DNA of 64,000 nucleotides, from positions 1 through 64,000 of the forward strand of contig JAJDUH010000005.1 in assembly GCA_022826805.1 (NCBI GenBank), written 5' to 3'. Source of the DNA: Candidatus Poribacteria bacterium (lineage in GTDB: Bacteria > Poribacteria > WGA-4E > WGA-3G). The stretch's first letter is position 1. Each line of letters opens with the position of its first letter. Shown in pieces: positions 24,279-32,026 of the stretch. Below the pieces are notes generated by a model that had not been told where the DNA came from, did no database searches, and was given only the letters and a program-made list of their open reading frames with translations. Position numbers and translations under genes: made by a program.

Positions 24279-25163
24279 ATGAAAATTGGTATACTCTCTC
24301 GGGGACCTCAAAACCACTCCACGCGTAGTCTCAATGAAGCTGCCTTCAATGCAGGACACACCGCTGAGATTTTAGATCCTTTCGGTTTCTATCTCCATAT
24401 CGGTAATGATAAGAGTCGCATTACGTATCAGGGTAAGCCAGCAGAGGACTTTGATGTTCTGATACCACGCCTCAGCCGGACAACAGTGCGATACGGTGAA
24501 GAGGTCGTGGCGCATTTTGAGTGGATCGGTACGCCTGTTGTGAATCGGGCGAGAGCGATCGCGGCGGCTCGACACAAATTCCACTCTCTACGCATCCTCG
24601 CGCAGCACGGCTTGCCTATCCCACCGAGCCTCACTGTCGGTTCCGCCGCATTTTTAGAGAGTGCCGTAGCCGAAATGGGGAATTATCCGTTTATTTTAAA
24701 ACCGTTTCATGGGACCCATGGCACGGGCGTTATGTTGTTGGATACGCCGACTTCGCTGACTTCAGCGGTGGATGCGCTGTGTGATCTCCATGAAGATTAC
24801 ATAATTCAGCCTTTCATTGCGGAAGCAGGTGGTGTTGATATCCGTGTTCTTGTCGTAGGTGGTAAAGCGGTTGCAGCAATGAAAAGAAGTGCTCCCGTTG
24901 GCGAATTCCGAGCAAATGTTCATAGGGGTGCTTCCGGGGAAGCGGTCTCGCTACCGGATGCATACACCGATGTTGCCATCAGGGCGGCAGCAGCACTTGA
25001 GTTGGAGATAGCAGGGGTCGATCTGCTCCAGACGAATGCGGGACCTGTTGTGTTGGAAGTCAATCCATCGCCGGGATTTGAGGAATTGGAGTCAGTCACA
25101 GGAATTAATATCGCTGGTGTGATTATCGAATTTGTAACATCCTTAGCGCGTAGCCCGAAATGA
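24279..25163 (+). CDS. RimK-type ATP-grasp ligase
   Basis: This 294-aa protein has the RimK/LysX layout. The N-terminal domain starts MKIGILSRGPQNHST, with FDVLIPRLS and VVNRARAIAAARHKF. The ATP-grasp core has FILKPFHGTHGTGVML, the hinge YIIQPFI, VDIRVLVVGG, SAPVGEFRANVHRGA and the metal site VLEVNPSPGF. RimK-like enzymes add amino acids (often glutamate) to a protein or small molecule C-terminus using ATP. The real S6-modifying role is not established here, so no gene symbol is given. The glycosyltransferase that follows within 90 bp could share its operon. Confidence 0.85.
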   Translation: MKIGILSRGPQNHSTRSLNEAAFNAGHTAEILDPFGFYLHIGNDKSRITYQGKPAEDFDVLIPRLSRTTVRYGEEVVAHFEWIGTPVVNRARAIAAARHKFHSLRILAQHGLPIPPSLTVGSAAFLESAVAEMGNYPFILKPFHGTHGTGVMLLDTPTSLTSAVDALCDLHEDYIIQPFIAEAGGVDIRVLVVGGKAVAAMKRSAPVGEFRANVHRGASGEAVSLPDAYTDVAIRAAAALELEIAGVDLLQTNAGPVVLEVNPSPGFEELESVTGINIAGVIIEFVTSLARSPK

Positions 25164-25248
25164 AATGGAGGGCGGATAGACGGGGCAGAACTTTATTGTT
25201 CCGACCCACCTGACCGATCCGCAAGGAAAAATTAAAGAGAAAAAGATC

Positions 25249-26391
25249 TTGATGTTCAATCACGAGTTTCCACCGATTGGTGGGGGTGGCGGTTGGGTCA
25301 GTTATTTCTTAGGTAAACACTTCGCGGCGGCGGGACACGATGTGCATCTGATTACTTCGAGTTATGGTGATTGTCCGGCGGATGAGCAGGTAGCGGGTTT
25401 TCACGTGCATCGGGTGCGAGCACTTCGGAAGAATCCGGATGTGTGTGCCGTCCACGAGATGCTGACTTACGCTATCAGTTCGAGCCTTTACGGACTGCGG
25501 TTCGCCAAGCAGTTTGAACCGGATATTGTGCAGGTCTTTTTTGGTATCCCTGCTGGCGGTGGTGCGTATCTTCTGCGGAAGTTTCGCGATGTGCCGTATG
25601 TTGTATTTTTAGGCGGTCGCGATGTGCCTCGCCGTAATCCGGATCCACCGTATTATCGATGGTTGTATCTGCTGCTAAAGCCGGTTATTCGGTCAATTTG
25701 GGGTAGTGCTTCGGTGGTTGTTGCCTGTAGCGACGGTTTGCGTGAACTCGCACGAGAAACCGCTTCCGACGTGAAGATGGATGTGATTCCTGACGGCTTA
25801 GACCTGAGTCGTTTCGAGCCGACGCTCCGCGACCCTTGTCCAAAGCGAGTCCGAATCCTCACAATTGGGCGACTCATTCCACGCAAAGGTTTCCAATTTC
25901 TCATCCGCGCCCTGCCTCAGATCGTTGAGGATACAGCACACGACTTTGAGATTGAAATTGTCGGTGATGGACCGTATCAGAAAGATCTCCTGAAGTTGGC
26001 AGCAGACCTCAATGTAGCCGAGCATATCCGTTTTGCGGGTTCGGTGCCGTATTCGGAATTGCCGCAGAAGTATCGCGATGCGGATATTTTTATCTTACCC
26101 TCACTTGCGGAAGGTATGCCCCTCGTTGTTTTAGAGGCGATGGGGACGGGACTCCCGATTGCTGCCAGCCGCGTTCAGGGCATTGAGGAACTCGTGGCGG
26201 AGGACGTTAACGGTGCACTTTTTGATCCGGGGGATGCTGATGGACTGGCGCGTAGCCTTGTCAAGCTCATTAACGCTGGGAAAGGACGCATTGAGATGGG
26301 TAAAGCCAGCGTTGAACGCGTTGAGCCTTATGATTGGAAACACATCGCTGACGCGTATTTAGCGCTTTATGCTGATATTTTAGGGAAGTAG
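25249..26391 (+). CDS. GT4-family glycosyltransferase
   Basis: This protein of about 380 aa transfers sugar from an activated donor and has a GT-B fold. The N-terminal domain begins FNHEFPPIGGGGGWVSYFLG. The C-terminal domain has ILTIGRLIPRKGFQFLIRALP, VGDGP and the donor-site motif AEGMPLVVLEAMGTGLP (E-x7-E). The start is unclear: ATG 25252 and TTG 25249 are possible, but homologues usually begin a few residues earlier with K-I-L before the conserved FNHEFPP. The frame stays open upstream to 25180 (it encodes KEKKIL) without an ATG, GTG or TTG. A rare start codon or a small sequence change is possible. The acceptor, whether polysaccharide or lipid, is unknown. Confidence 0.85.
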   Translation: MMFNHEFPPIGGGGGWVSYFLGKHFAAAGHDVHLITSSYGDCPADEQVAGFHVHRVRALRKNPDVCAVHEMLTYAISSSLYGLRFAKQFEPDIVQVFFGIPAGGGAYLLRKFRDVPYVVFLGGRDVPRRNPDPPYYRWLYLLLKPVIRSIWGSASVVVACSDGLRELARETASDVKMDVIPDGLDLSRFEPTLRDPCPKRVRILTIGRLIPRKGFQFLIRALPQIVEDTAHDFEIEIVGDGPYQKDLLKLAADLNVAEHIRFAGSVPYSELPQKYRDADIFILPSLAEGMPLVVLEAMGTGLPIAASRVQGIEELVAEDVNGALFDPGDADGLARSLVKLINAGKGRIEMGKASVERVEPYDWKHIADAYLALYADILGK

Positions 26392-26530
26392 CTATCAGTA
26401 CGGTTTGCTGCGCAAACCTTTCAGTTGTCAGTTTTCAGTTAAAGAGGTTTTTGACTTAACCAAGCCATCTTTTGACCGATGACCGAAAGGAAATCTGCTA
26501 TGCAAATTTACGTGCCGACAACTGACTATC
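26392..26530. repeat. R2 dispersed repeat
   Basis: It begins TAGCTATCAGTACGG and holds the hairpin GGTTTGC-TGC-GCAAACC (26402-26418), then TCAGTTGTCAGTTTTCAGTT and a core GTTAAAGAGGTTTTTGACTT like that in the rplM-rpsI gap. It ends with ACAACTGACTATCAAC. Confidence 0.75.
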
Positions 26531-26602
26531 AACAATCCGTTATAAGTCGGGAACGGGGATCCCTTTTACAGAAGAATTAAATGCCACTAAAGGAGAAGAC
26601 AG

Positions 26603-28048
26603 ATGCTTCCAATCAAAATTCTTGCCATTGGTGCGGGCGGTCTGCAACGCGCCTTAACCCATGAATTCGTTCATATTCTCAACCAGCGGAATCTCTATAA
26701 TGGTGGTATCTTCGTTGGACAGCCGCGTGGTACTGAGAAAGCCGATGCGTTTAATCGACAAGATGGCGTGTACCATGTTGTCACATTTGACATGGGTGGT
26801 ATCCACGGTATCCAACGGATTGAGAGCGTTGTTGGTGCAACGACACTCTCCACAAAAACCGGTCGTGAATGGTTCTATTCCCAAACTGAGAATCCGCTTG
26901 ACCTCGTGCTGATCGGTGTAACCGAAGCGGGGATCGCTAAGGGTGAACTGGCGATGGATGTGCTGGACGAGACCCTCTATCATTATTTTTCCCATCACGG
27001 TTCTGATTCGACGCTCTGTGTTATCAATACCGATAACCTCCGAAATAACGGGGACATTATTCGGGATATTCTTTGCAATGCGTATCCGAAACGTAGTGCT
27101 GATTATACGGCGTGGTTAGAAACAAATGTCGGTTTTCTCAACGAAATGGGAGATCGGCTTGTGCCCCAGGTTTATGCTGTGCCTAACGAGATTAAAGCAG
27201 CTGCGCGAGAACAGATTGAAGGTCAAGATGAACTGATAACTTACGCTGAGAACTCGCCTGCGACGCCGCTTATTTTGGAAGACTTAGAGAACATGTTACG
27301 CGTGCCGTTCGGAGAACTTCAGGACCAGGGTGTTGTTGTGAGTCAAGAGAGCATTGAACCGTATCACGATTGGAAGCTGCTTTTGGTGAATTCTGTGCAT
27401 GTGCCGGGTATTACACATAAGGGTGCACTCTCTGGTATCGAATATGTGAATGAAGCGGCGTCGCATCCGACCTTCGCGCCCCATCTCGAACGCCTCATGG
27501 AGGGGTATGCCGAGATTGTGGAAGCCGACATTCCGATAGCGGGGAAGCGTGCGCGGGCATACTCGCTGGAATTCGTTAATCGTATCCGTAGTGTCAAAGA
27601 TGACAATGCCCGGATTAACATCATCGAAACTGTGAAATTGCGTGAGCGCGCTGCGGATATTGTCCGATCGCCGAACTACAGTACCAGCACGGAACTTTTC
27701 AAGTGTGATTTTGCTTATTCTTTCGCAACCGTACTCCGGTTTCTGACGCCGCACACTGATGATTATAAAAGTATCACCGATACTGGCACGGAATACGAAA
27801 TCCAAGATCCTGACCGGACGATACAAGACATTCTGAAGGGCGCGTTTGGCGCGAGCCGAGAAGACGTAGCCGGACGCATCTCTGCTATTCTCTCAAATAC
27901 AACACTGTGGTCGCCCGCTGACACCACATTGGGCGGTTTGGATGAGAATCAGGACTTTACGGAACGCGTTACAGGATATTATCATCGGTTGGTTAGCGGG
28001 GAGACGTGCCTTGAGGTTTTGAAGGATATTAATAAGGATTGGTTGTGA
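26603..28048 (+). CDS. Mannitol dehydrogenase-family (polyol-specific) oxidoreductase
   Basis: This 481-aa protein has an N-terminal nucleotide-binding stretch (IKILAIGAGGLQRAL). The signature K-x4-N-x2-H of polyol-specific long-chain dehydrogenases appears as KLLLVNSVH at about residue 256-264, in a helical C-terminal domain. Family members reduce or oxidise hexonates and polyols such as mannitol, fructuronate or tagaturonate with NAD(P). The glycine motif GAGGLQRA differs from the most common form, so cofactor preference is unclear. The ribosome binding site is AAAGGAGAAG. It stands alone, downstream of a long R2 repeat. Confidence 0.75.
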   Translation: MLPIKILAIGAGGLQRALTHEFVHILNQRNLYNGGIFVGQPRGTEKADAFNRQDGVYHVVTFDMGGIHGIQRIESVVGATTLSTKTGREWFYSQTENPLDLVLIGVTEAGIAKGELAMDVLDETLYHYFSHHGSDSTLCVINTDNLRNNGDIIRDILCNAYPKRSADYTAWLETNVGFLNEMGDRLVPQVYAVPNEIKAAAREQIEGQDELITYAENSPATPLILEDLENMLRVPFGELQDQGVVVSQESIEPYHDWKLLLVNSVHVPGITHKGALSGIEYVNEAASHPTFAPHLERLMEGYAEIVEADIPIAGKRARAYSLEFVNRIRSVKDDNARINIIETVKLRERAADIVRSPNYSTSTELFKCDFAYSFATVLRFLTPHTDDYKSITDTGTEYEIQDPDRTIQDILKGAFGASREDVAGRISAILSNTTLWSPADTTLGGLDENQDFTERVTGYYHRLVSGETCLEVLKDINKDWL

Positions 28049-28059
28049 GTTATGGGTTA

Positions 28060-28177
28060 GGCGAGGTTAGGAATGCACGTCGCATGAATCAACACGGAAT
28101 GCGCGTAAATCAAGGTTCGCATGCGCGTATGGCATGCGCCCGGCATTCCGTGGGGCTTTACGCCGCAAAACCTCGCC
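28060..28177. repeat. R3-type repeat with nested palindromes
   Basis: The outer arms GGCGAGGTT (28060-28068) and AACCTCGCC (28169-28177) enclose a second pair (ACGGAATGC and GCATTCCGT) and GCATGCGCG-type palindromes. It lies in the convergent gap between the dehydrogenase and the Gfo/Idh/MocA gene. Confidence 0.65.
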
Positions 28178-28216
28178 AGCATACCTCGGTAAAGCCTTTA
28201 TAGGCTTTATACCGTT

Positions 28217-28246
28217 GATTCTGATTCTGATTTTGATTCTGATTTA
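28217..28246. repeat. GATTCT hexanucleotide tandem repeat
   Basis: Five units in a row (GATTCT, GATTCT, GATTTT, GATTCT, GATTTA). They are non-coding, just before an R2 fragment (about 28250-28277) and the end of the minus-strand oxidoreductase gene. Confidence 0.8.
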
Positions 28247-28270
28247 GGCTCTTTAACCGACGACTGACAA

Positions 28271-29221
28271 CTATTGAAGCGAGATGACGCCTTTTTTGCG
28301 TTGAAGGACGGCATCGTAGAACCGCATGGTGCCGACACAGTCTTGGATACTTGAGACGGGTTCTCGATCTTCACGAATTGCGTTGACGAACTCGGTGAGG
28401 CTGATTCCATCGCCTGTTAGTTCGCCGTTGCGCTGATCAGAAAAATTTGAGGTGAATGTGTTCCCATTTTCGGTAAAGTGCTGTGCCCCCCACAACCCGT
28501 CTAAAACGATATATTCGTGTTGTCCGGTAATTTCGATGTAGTCATAGTTGCGCTGCCACAGGCGTTGACTGGTCAACTGCAAACTTCCTACCGCCCCGTT
28601 TGTATATTCTACGGCAACAGCGAAAGCACCTTGTCCATCAACCTCGTTGTGAAAAACGCTGAGTTCCTTCACATCGGCACCGGCGATGTGTCTCGCCAAA
28701 TCGAAATGGTGGATAGCGAAGTCGAGTAGATAGCTTTTCACTGTCGGGTATTTTCCACTACAAAACGAGCAGAAGAGTTGTGTAAGCGTGCCGAAGGATT
28801 CAGTCTGCATAATCTGCCGTGCCTCTCGCACACCGAGGCTGAACCGCCGCTGGAAGTTCACCATTAGCGTTTTGCCGTGTTTTTCTGCGGTTTCTGCCAA
28901 ATCGATGGTTTCTGCGAGAGATGGCGCCGGGGGTTTCGGTGTGAAGACGTGATATCCGGCGGCGAGCGTTTCAAGCACGAGCGGTTGCCTTGGGTCGGGT
29001 CCCATGGAGATGATAACGGCTTCAAGGTCTTCCTTTTCAAACATTTCATGCCGATCGGTGTAATATCTGCCGGTGCCGAATTTGCCGGCAGCATCTTTTG
29101 CACGATTTTCGTCGGCGTCGCAAACGGCTTGCAATGCGACAGGGGCGAGATGTAGTGCGGGATAAATGGTGTGCCTTGCGAAACCGCCGGCACCGAGAAA
29201 TCCAATCCGAAGAGGTTCCAT
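28271..29221 (-). CDS. Gfo/Idh/MocA-family NAD(P)-dependent oxidoreductase
   Basis: This 316-aa enzyme has a Rossmann domain at the N-terminus (RIGFLGAGGFARHTIYPAL), a CDADENRA turn and HVFTPKPPAPSLAE, which corresponds to the family EKP motif with T-P-K-P here. The C-terminal domain includes FAIHHFDLARHIAG, where HxxD-type residues act in catalysis. Members oxidise or reduce sugars and cyclitols. The frame extends to 29347, but ATG 29221 has the ribosome binding site AAGGAAA and fits the family start. The substrate cannot be read from the sequence. Confidence 0.88.
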   Translation of the reverse strand: MEPLRIGFLGAGGFARHTIYPALHLAPVALQAVCDADENRAKDAAGKFGTGRYYTDRHEMFEKEDLEAVIISMGPDPRQPLVLETLAAGYHVFTPKPPAPSLAETIDLAETAEKHGKTLMVNFQRRFSLGVREARQIMQTESFGTLTQLFCSFCSGKYPTVKSYLLDFAIHHFDLARHIAGADVKELSVFHNEVDGQGAFAVAVEYTNGAVGSLQLTSQRLWQRNYDYIEITGQHEYIVLDGLWGAQHFTENGNTFTSNFSDQRNGELTGDGISLTEFVNAIREDREPVSSIQDCVGTMRFYDAVLQRKKGVISLQ

Positions 29222-29538
29222 ATCTGTTTCCTTACTGTTACGGCACAGCGGAATGTGCCTACGACTATTAAAGTTTGTAGGCAATTTAGCACAACTTTGG
29301 ACGCCTGTAAAGCAATTTTTTGCCTCGGTTCCAGCGGCGGGTTGCAAATTTTATTCAACCTAATTCGGAAAATCGTGTCAAAAGATAAGGCGCAGAATTT
29401 CTTCTTTTCTACGGTAGATGCCTCGATTTTCGTAACATCGAAAACCTATAAACTTCCCCTACATTGAGGCAGCCGGTGAAATGACTTCTTGCATGCCCTC
29501 TATATATCCAAAGAATTTAGATAGGAACAGAAGAGAGA

Positions 29539-30909
29539 ATGCTTAAAAAAGCAGGTGTCCAACGGCGAAACTTTCGATTTGCGCTGCTTCAAGGCACTTT
29601 CATGCGTATCAACTTAGCGTTTGCGGATTCATCGACTGTGCTTCCTGCTTTTATCCATAGGTTAAGTAATTCAGATGTTCTGGTGGGTTTAACGGGTTCG
29701 ATGATGACAGTTGGCTGGATGTGGCCTCAGCTGCTGATATCGAACCTGCTTGAACATCGCCCGCGTAAAATGCCGTTTTACATACTCGGCATGACCATTC
29801 GGGTTTTGGCATGGTTTGCCATCTTCTTGTGTACCATCACGATTGGTGAGCGCAGTCCGATGTTGCTTGCTGGTTGTTTTCTGGGGTTCTATTTTCTGTC
29901 TTCCTCTGCCATGGGGATTTCAACGCTTCCTTATATGGACATCGTTTCTAAGGCGATAGCCCCACAGCAGCGCGCCCGTTTCTTTAGTCTACGGCAGCTG
30001 TACGGCGGTTTTTTCGCTATCTGGGTTGGATTCTTGGTGCGTGCAGTACTCGGAAATGAGGCTGAATTTACGGGTATATTGGGGAATATTACTCGCGCCT
30101 TCAAAATATTCACGATGTATTTTATTGGCACCATCTGTCGAGTGGAGACAGATCTTGGATTTCCGTATAACTACGCTTTTCTCTTTATCTGTTCGGTGCT
30201 GGCGGCGTTTTTCTCTTTCATTAGTTTTTTAGGCGTGCGCGAACCTATTCATCCCGTCCAACCGGCCCGGCAACCTATCTCGCAACACTTGAAACAGGGA
30301 CTGTACTTTCTGCGGACGGACGACAATTACCGACGGTTCATCGTCTTCCGTGTTTTTTCGCATTTCTCGTGGATGTCGTCCCCATTCTATATACCATACG
30401 CCCTGAATGATCTCAAGTTTTCAGAGGCAACAATAGGCTTTTTTATTGTGTGTTCTGCCTTAAGCGGTGTGATTTCAAACACACTATGGGGGTACATTGG
30501 CGAAAGAAAAGGCGTTCGCTCGCTCCTGATTATCACGGCTGGGTTGATGGGTATTTCTCCTACACTCGCCTTCTCTTCGAGTATATTGCCTTCTGCCTTA
30601 CAGATGCCTGCCTTTATTCTGATTTTCATAGTCGGTGGAATTTCGTCAAACGGTATGATGGTGAGTTTTATGGCGTACATGCTGAATATTGCGCCCCCGC
30701 GAAACCGTCCGAGTTACATCGGTTTTATGAACACGCTGCTCATGCCTGTGAGTTTTGCGCCGTTGCTTGGTGGATTTCTCGTTCCCTATATCGGTTATCG
30801 GTGGTTGTTCGCTATTTCAGTGGGTATCTGCTGTGTTGCTTTTCACGTTGGGCTAAAGTTAAAAGAAATTATGCATGAGAATGAGGTAGCAGAGGAAACC
30901 GAAGACTAA
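29539..30909 (+). CDS. MFS-type transporter
   Basis: This 456-aa integral membrane protein has around 12 hydrophobic helices in two halves separated near residue 235-265 (FLGVREPIHPVQPARQP). The first half has conserved QRARFFSLRQLYGG between helices 4 and 5, and the second has GYIGERKGVRSLLI, the usual loop between helices 8 and 9. It resembles MFS proteins of sugar-utilisation clusters. It is encoded divergently from the Gfo/Idh/MocA gene across a 320-bp gap containing a GGCACA/TGTGCC palindrome (29242-29259) and no gene. The substrate is not known. Confidence 0.82.
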   Translation: MLKKAGVQRRNFRFALLQGTFMRINLAFADSSTVLPAFIHRLSNSDVLVGLTGSMMTVGWMWPQLLISNLLEHRPRKMPFYILGMTIRVLAWFAIFLCTITIGERSPMLLAGCFLGFYFLSSSAMGISTLPYMDIVSKAIAPQQRARFFSLRQLYGGFFAIWVGFLVRAVLGNEAEFTGILGNITRAFKIFTMYFIGTICRVETDLGFPYNYAFLFICSVLAAFFSFISFLGVREPIHPVQPARQPISQHLKQGLYFLRTDDNYRRFIVFRVFSHFSWMSSPFYIPYALNDLKFSEATIGFFIVCSALSGVISNTLWGYIGERKGVRSLLIITAGLMGISPTLAFSSSILPSALQMPAFILIFIVGGISSNGMMVSFMAYMLNIAPPRNRPSYIGFMNTLLMPVSFAPLLGGFLVPYIGYRWLFAISVGICCVAFHVGLKLKEIMHENEVAEETED

Positions 30910-30953
30910 GGCTGTGGATGATTGTCGGTTAATTCTTGTGCCTGCTACAAACT

Positions 30954-31019
30954 GTTGAAAGGTCCGTCATGTCGCAAACTAACAGTTTGCGGGACGGAAA
31001 ACTTCTCCTACCTTTCAAC
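30954..31019. repeat. Nested 66-bp palindrome
   Basis: Outer arms GTTGAAAGGT (30954-30963) and ACCTTTCAAC (31010-31019) enclose TCCGTC/GACGGA and an inner CGCAAACT-AAC-AGTTTGCG hairpin. It lies 45 bp after the MFS gene and lacks a T-run, so it is a repeat-type element rather than a simple terminator. Confidence 0.65.
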
Positions 31020-31138
31020 TCAACCTGCGCGTCTTCTCCAAAAATTCTTCCACGATTTCAATTTCACTCGAAAATCCAAAGCGTTTACATCTTCCGACTG
31101 TCTTTCCCAAAGATTGTTTTACCCCATTTTAGTCTATG

Positions 31139-31147
31139 TGTTATAAT
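31139..31147 (+). promoter_or_regulatory. Extended -10 element upstream of the LamG gene
   Basis: TGTTATAAT matches an extended -10 (TGn plus a perfect TATAAT). No good -35 box is seen at the right distance. It lies about 90 nt before ATG 31237. Confidence 0.4.
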
Positions 31148-31236
31148 GGTTATCAGTTCTCGGAAGGTGACCTCTTACGTACCGTCACGAATTCTCAATT
31201 CACGACCTTCTTCACAATAAAAGGAGATTATGACGG

Positions 31237-32001
31237 ATGAAAATCGTAATGGCGAATTTAATGCTTGCATGTGTCAGTTTGATTGTCCTGAGTTTGATAT
31301 TTATCGGTATCAGCAGAGCCGAGTTTGACCTGAAAGATGTTGCTGGGATGTGGCTTTTTGATGATGGCAAGGGTGATACAGCGGCGGATTCCTCTGAAAA
31401 TGGCAAGGACGGGGAGCTTGTGAACGGTCCGAAATGGATAAAGAATGGTAAGTTTGAATCTGCGCTGGAATTTGATGGGAATGAAAGTAAGGGGCATGTC
31501 GTTGTTGGAGATTTAGGCTTATCTGGAGCAGTTACATTGGTTTTGTGGGCAAATCCGAGTGATGCTGCCGATGATGATCGGCTGATATCGAATATCAGTG
31601 GACCGACAAATCCGGCTTTTACAACTCGGTTCCAAAGCGGAGCGGTTGAAATCTGGAGCAGCGCATGGAAGCCTGTGATCCCAGACTTTGATGATAATAA
31701 ATGGGGGCACTATGCATTTGTATTTGATGGCGAGGGGAATGTAACGGGCTATTACAACGGTAAAGAAGGGGACACGGTTGCCGATTCCTATACTTTTACG
31801 GATATCGGTATCGGTGCGAATTTTTTGGATCAATGGGGACAATATTTTTCCGGTCAGTTTGATGAAATCGCATTTTTCAGTATCGCGCTGACTAAAGATG
31901 ATATTGAAGTCCTTGTGACAAAAGGGCTTAAGTCGGCGCTGGCGGTTTATCCTGCAGGTAAATTAGCCACGACATGGGGAAATATAAAAACCGGCCCGTA
32001 A
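31237..32001 (+). CDS. Secreted LamG-domain protein
   Basis: A 254-aa exported protein with an N-terminal hydrophobic signal (LMLACVSLIVLSLIFIGISRA). A LamG/concanavalin-like domain follows: VAGMWLFDDGKGDTAADSSENGKDG, ALEFDGNES, VTLVLWANPSD, KWGHYAFVFDGEGNVTGYYNG and QFDEIAFFSIALTKDDIEVL. It ends AGKLATTWGNIK, the same C-terminal motif as the A-type proteins at 4.1 and 5.7 kb. LamG domains bind glycans or proteins and are not catalytic. The ATG is placed 9 nt after AAGGAGA. The next gene starts 25 nt later and also begins with a LamG domain. Confidence 0.85.
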   Translation: MKIVMANLMLACVSLIVLSLIFIGISRAEFDLKDVAGMWLFDDGKGDTAADSSENGKDGELVNGPKWIKNGKFESALEFDGNESKGHVVVGDLGLSGAVTLVLWANPSDAADDDRLISNISGPTNPAFTTRFQSGAVEIWSSAWKPVIPDFDDNKWGHYAFVFDGEGNVTGYYNGKEGDTVADSYTFTDIGIGANFLDQWGQYFSGQFDEIAFFSIALTKDDIEVLVTKGLKSALAVYPAGKLATTWGNIKTGP

Positions 32002-32026
32002 GGATCAAGTTATATGGAGTAGATGC

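Noticed and set aside
24279..25163. Calling this gene rimK proper
   Set aside because: RimK-type ligases have many substrates. There is no neighbouring evidence for ribosomal protein S6 modification.
29222..29347. N-terminal extension of the Gfo/Idh/MocA oxidoreductase
   Set aside because: The Rossmann fold starts right after ATG 29221, which has its own ribosome binding site. The extension covers intergenic palindrome DNA.
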